A DNA stretch of 64,000 nucleotides from Fibrobacter sp. UWB5. Its GTDB lineage: Bacteria; Fibrobacterota; Fibrobacteria; Fibrobacterales; Fibrobacteraceae. This document shows, one piece after another, positions 60,653 through 64,000 of the stretch (position 1 is its first letter; every line of letters begins with the position of its first letter). A program made the position numbers and the translations under genes. The notes under the pieces were generated by a model. That model did not search any database and was not told where the DNA came from. It saw only the letters and a list, made by a program, of their open reading frames with translations. The stretch is from assembly GCF_002210295.1 (NCBI RefSeq), contig NZ_MWQH01000001.1, forward strand, positions 310,001 through 374,000, written 5' to 3'.

Positions 60653-63046
60653 ATGAATCGCCTGTTTTGGATTATAGTCTCTGTTTGGTTCGCCTTCTCT
60701 ATGCAGGCGTGTTCCGGTAGTTCGTCTTCTTCGAACGAAGAACTCGATCCCGATGAAATTGGAGACGATTATATTGATGACGACGATGATGGCCGCTCCA
60801 GCGGTTCTCGCTGGGAAAAGCGTTCCAGTGGCGTTGTCCAGAAAGATTCTTTAGGCCGTCCGATTTCGAGTGCGGCTGACCCCGACAAGCCGGGTGAACC
60901 TGGCGAACCCGGTGGATCGGGTAATTCCAGTTCTTCGACTGGCCCTGTTGTCGGTATTGAAGATCCGGTTATTGAAGATACCACGACTGTGGTCGATGTA
61001 GAGGCCTTGCCGGAATGTACCGCCCAAAGCGAGGGCGAATCCTTCTTGGTCAAGAGCGAAAATATTCTGTATTTCTGCCTAGCGGGTGAGTGGGTTCCTT
61101 CCGAAGAAGTCTCACAGGCCGCAGGAATTTCTTGCCGCGATGGCAAGATGTACACGGGTGTCGAAGATGACGACGAGAAGGGCTCTAGCTCGGGTGGAAC
61201 CTCGCCTTGGGGCAACTTTGGTGGCAACTCCGTAAATACGGCGGCTGTCGATACGGCAGAACCGCGTATCGTGGGTGCTCGTCTGGTCGGCGTTGCCGAA
61301 AAGGGACCGTTCCGCTACGGTACATCCATTAAACTGATTGAACTTGACAGTACGCAGCATTTGGCCGATTCCAAGCGTACCCACAAGACTTGTATTTTGA
61401 ATGGCGATGGCAACTACAGCTTTGACAGCGTGGACTATGTTTCGCCCTATTTGCGCGTGAAGGCGAATGGTTACTATCGCAGTGAACTGACGGGCGGACT
61501 TTCTCCGTCGCCTGTAACTCTTGAAGCCGTGGTCGACGTGACCGAAAAAGACACGGTGAACGTGAATATCCTGACTCACATGGAAGCGGAGCGTGTGCTC
61601 AAGCTTGTGGAAAATAGCGGCAACAACCAGCCGATTCGCGCCGTGAAGGCGCAGGCCCTGCGCGATATCCTTTCGAGCTTTGATATCCAGTGGGATAAGT
61701 CTTCTGGCTCCGGTAGCACCGGTGGTAACGGCGGCTTTGGCGGCTGGAATTTTGGTGGACAGCAACAGCAGCTCACGACCGATGGCCGCTTTGCCGAAGA
61801 TATTGGACTCTTTGATGGTGACGAGTACAGTGGCGCCTTGCTTGCCATCTCTATCATGATGCAGCGCAAGGGCTCGGGCTCCGAGATGATGTCTTATGCC
61901 GCAGGCATTGCCGACCGCATCAAGGGTAACGGCAACTGGGACGACAACAACGCAAAGGCCGACTTGGCTGACTGGCTCATGGTTCTTGATACCAGCGGTT
62001 CTTACGCGACGATTCGCAACAATATTGCCAGCTGGAATATGGGCGAGGTCCCCGACTTTGAAAAGCACCTGAAGCGTTTCTGGTCCAGAGCCTATAACTT
62101 TGGTGATTGCAATGCGCAGAAAGCCGATTCGGTATTTTGCATTTCGAACAGCCTGAGCGCCTATTTCTGCGGGGGCGGCTACGATCAGCCGGGTCCGACG
62201 GTCCGCTTTATCTGCGATGCCAATACACATGAATGGCGCGCCGCTACCGCTGTCGAAAAGGACACTTATGGTTACGGCAAGGGAGAATACCCGGGCCAAA
62301 TCAAGAATGGCCGCGTCGATAAAGAAAAGTATTATGTCTACGATGACGAAACCAAGAAGTGGCGTGCCGCGACAAGCGACGACATTCAGGAATTTGAAGA
62401 CCTCGAAGATGTGTATAAGAACTTGAAGGCTGGCGAAAAGGTCATCTTCTTCTTGCGCCATGCCAAGCGCAGCGACGATACCGGCAAGAAGGGCCATTTG
62501 ACCGATGACGGTAAGACACAGTCGCAGAATGTGGGCGCCAAGTTGAAGGGCGAAGACATTTATTTTGCGAACTCGACCTACACTCGAAGCATGGAAACCT
62601 GCGAAAATATTGCTAAGGGCGCTGGCTCCAGCTACTCTGAAAATACGATTGAAGCGCTTGATGGCGAATGGTACGTAAAAGACAACAACAAGCTCGAACA
62701 GTACAAGAGCAACAATGGCGGCGGCTGGGTCGTGGCTTCTGAATATGCATACAAGGGCTCGTATACCGACGCATTCTACGACCTTGGAACTTACAGCGAA
62801 AGCTTTATTACGGAAATTATCAAGCCTGAATTTGCGAACGTGAAAAAAGTGGGTGTATTCATTTCGCACGACATGTTTGTGGTTCCGCTGACGGCGTACT
62901 TCACCGACAAGAAGGTGAACCTGCGCTACTTTGATACCAAGCAATGGGTCAATTACTTGGCGGGCCTTGCAATCATCATGGGGAAAGACGGAACCATTCG
63001 TTATGTTCCGGTGAGGGGACTAGATTCCGGAACCATGACGATGTAG
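60653..63046 (+). CDS. lipoprotein with a shared unknown domain and a C-terminal histidine-phosphatase domain
   Basis: A 797-residue lipoprotein (signal peptide ending SMQAC, cysteine near residue 20) with acidic and Ser/Gly/Pro-rich linkers (to about residue 110), a Cys-pair segment (ILYFCLAGEWVPSEE), a domain around residues 205-345, then a helical domain (about 390-480) and W-containing repeat (FICDANTHEWRAATAVEKDT). Residues ~597-797 resemble the histidine phosphatase fold: VIFFLRHAKR with H603, and FISHDMF with H739. Such domains dephosphorylate small molecules or proteins; here it would act on the cell surface. The second gene starts seven bases after its stop and shares the middle domain. 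Confidence 0.8.
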   Translation: MNRLFWIIVSVWFAFSMQACSGSSSSSNEELDPDEIGDDYIDDDDDGRSSGSRWEKRSSGVVQKDSLGRPISSAADPDKPGEPGEPGGSGNSSSSTGPVVGIEDPVIEDTTTVVDVEALPECTAQSEGESFLVKSENILYFCLAGEWVPSEEVSQAAGISCRDGKMYTGVEDDDEKGSSSGGTSPWGNFGGNSVNTAAVDTAEPRIVGARLVGVAEKGPFRYGTSIKLIELDSTQHLADSKRTHKTCILNGDGNYSFDSVDYVSPYLRVKANGYYRSELTGGLSPSPVTLEAVVDVTEKDTVNVNILTHMEAERVLKLVENSGNNQPIRAVKAQALRDILSSFDIQWDKSSGSGSTGGNGGFGGWNFGGQQQQLTTDGRFAEDIGLFDGDEYSGALLAISIMMQRKGSGSEMMSYAAGIADRIKGNGNWDDNNAKADLADWLMVLDTSGSYATIRNNIASWNMGEVPDFEKHLKRFWSRAYNFGDCNAQKADSVFCISNSLSAYFCGGGYDQPGPTVRFICDANTHEWRAATAVEKDTYGYGKGEYPGQIKNGRVDKEKYYVYDDETKKWRAATSDDIQEFEDLEDVYKNLKAGEKVIFFLRHAKRSDDTGKKGHLTDDGKTQSQNVGAKLKGEDIYFANSTYTRSMETCENIAKGAGSSYSENTIEALDGEWYVKDNNKLEQYKSNNGGGWVVASEYAYKGSYTDAFYDLGTYSESFITEIIKPEFANVKKVGVFISHDMFVVPLTAYFTDKKVNLRYFDTKQWVNYLAGLAIIMGKDGTIRYVPVRGLDSGTMTM

Positions 63047-63053
63047 GTCGCGT

Positions 63054-64000
63054 ATGAGAAAAAAATGGTGTGTGGAATGTTTGGGTGCTGCCCTGGCAGC
63101 AGCCCTGTTCTTGTTTGGATGCAGTGCAGAAAATAATGGTGGTGTCGTAAACGGAGGCGAAACGGCTAACGAGGGCTCGGTAGCGGTAAAGCCCGATACC
63201 CAGGCGGTTCAGGTCCTTGAACCGATTTATGCACCGCTCTATACCTTTGAAATTCTAGAAGAACGTATCGCCGCCGCCGATTCGGCGGATTCCGTCAAGG
63301 TGGCCCATATAGTGGATCTTTTGGCGCGCCCCCGTGTGGATCAGCACTTGATGAACCATGTTCCGTTAGATTCTGCCGTGGAACGCGCGAAGTACGAAAC
63401 GCTTGCGGCCTTCGGGGTGGATTCCCTGCAGTATGCGATGGATTCTAATGCCGTATTGCTTGCCATTGCGGCAATGGTGCAGAACCGCGCAAGCAAAGAA
63501 GAAACGCTGAATTTTATCCGTACTTTGGGCGAAGACCTGAAAGGCGATGGCGTATGGAGCGACCCCAACGGAAAAATCAAGATTGCGGACTGGATCGTAG
63601 GTCTCGATTCCAACTGGAGGTACAACGATATCCGCAACAACGCGATGGCCGCCTACGGCGGCAACGTGCCGAATTTCGAGAAGTACATGCGCGCCTTTTT
63701 CCCGCTGGCGTACAGCTTTGTGCCCTGCAGCGCTGCGAATGCGGGACAGGTCACATACGTGAACCAGGGACAGAGTGCGATTTTTGCAAACGACTACGAA
63801 ACATCTGACCATTCGGCGGTGCGTTTTATTTGCGATGTGAATGGATTCCAATGGCGCATCGCGCAGCCCATGGAAAAAGATACGGTGGGCTTTGGCCCAG
63901 GTGAATACGACCGTGAAATTCGCGAAGGGCGCGTCATCCATGACAACTATTACATTTACGATGCCGGCGCCTGGCGCCTTGCCACCCCGCAAGAAGCCGA
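63054..64000 (+). CDS. partial lipoprotein paralogous to the middle of the preceding protein
   Basis: An open frame from the ATG at 63054 runs to the window end with no stop (315 complete codons). The signal peptide (MRKKWCVECLGAALAAALFL) ends FGCS with a lipobox cysteine near residue 23. From residue ~135 it parallels the preceding protein: KIKIADWIVGLDSNWRYND and IRNNAMAAYGGNVPNFEKYM against KADLADWLMVLDTSGSYAT and IRNNIASWNMGEVPDFEKHL, and AVRFICDVNGFQWRIAQPME against TVRFICDANTHEWRAATAVE. It is probably co-transcribed. Whether it also ends in a phosphatase domain lies outside the window. Confidence 0.75.
   Translation, partial: MRKKWCVECLGAALAAALFLFGCSAENNGGVVNGGETANEGSVAVKPDTQAVQVLEPIYAPLYTFEILEERIAAADSADSVKVAHIVDLLARPRVDQHLMNHVPLDSAVERAKYETLAAFGVDSLQYAMDSNAVLLAIAAMVQNRASKEETLNFIRTLGEDLKGDGVWSDPNGKIKIADWIVGLDSNWRYNDIRNNAMAAYGGNVPNFEKYMRAFFPLAYSFVPCSAANAGQVTYVNQGQSAIFANDYETSDHSAVRFICDVNGFQWRIAQPMEKDTVGFGPGEYDREIREGRVIHDNYYIYDAGAWRLATPQEA

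Overview
The window reads as chromosomal DNA of a Fibrobacter species (Fibrobacterota, anaerobic cellulose degrader of the rumen or gut). The evidence is a lipoprotein with three tandem FISUMP domains (Fibrobacter succinogenes major paralogous domain), secreted proteins with type IX secretion (T9SS) type A-like C-terminal tails including a GH9 cellulase, Ser-rich lipoprotein linkers, a Gram-negative Lpt system, a futalosine-pathway MqnA, and a Cat1/Ach1-type CoA-transferase. No phage, insertion sequence, CRISPR array or rRNA is visible. Gene density is high and almost everything is ordinary chromosomal backbone plus lineage-specific envelope proteins.

Layout. 1-9.5 kb: a cut membrane protein, a giant secreted repeat protein (2,664 aa) and a lipoprotein. 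9.5-13.6 kb (minus): plsC-rnr-rgpF-like operon. 13.7-17.9 kb (plus): clpP, ftsY, a small lipoprotein, a periplasmic thioredoxin-like protein, a GT2 glycosyltransferase and a small beta-barrel-like protein. 17.9-22.5 kb (minus): a lipoprotein and a class A penicillin-binding protein with an unusual insertion. 22.6 kb: tRNA-Ser(GCT). 23-32.3 kb (plus): a coiled-coil membrane protein, then a surface glycan cluster (GT8-like, GT4, FISUMP lipoprotein, LTA-synthase-like sulfatase-fold enzyme, MOP flippase, GT32), followed by an RND/MMPL transporter and, on the opposite strand, a second LTA-synthase-like enzyme.

37.3-44.3 kb (plus): lptC-lptA-lptB-rpoN-hpf-hprK-mlaD, a variant of the proteobacterial lpt-rpoN-hpf-PTS(Ntr) block in which HPr kinase takes the PTS position and an MCE protein ends the unit. 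44.4-49 kb: a DksA/TraR protein, a GH5 glycosidase without signal peptide, an EF-Tu-domain-II-like small protein, MqnA, a response regulator-diguanylate cyclase, and KDPG aldolase. 49.1-52.3 kb (minus): a secreted GH9 cellulase with a palindrome at its start. 52.5-60.5 kb: a Ser-rich lipoprotein, a MacB-type ABC transporter, an OmpA protein carrying eleven 30-residue thrombospondin type 3 repeats, GtrA, and a CoA-transferase. 60.6-64 kb: two adjacent lipoproteins sharing an unrecognised domain; the first ends in a histidine-phosphatase fold.

Taken together the genes build and decorate the cell envelope (LPS export, peptidoglycan, surface polysaccharide, lipid transport) and display or secrete cellulose-active and adhesive proteins. 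Several families of short palindromic intergenic repeats recur, mostly between convergent genes. The least explained features are the 60.6-64 kb lipoprotein pair, the insertion in the penicillin-binding protein, and the repeat families. All calls are from reading the sequence; no database search was run.
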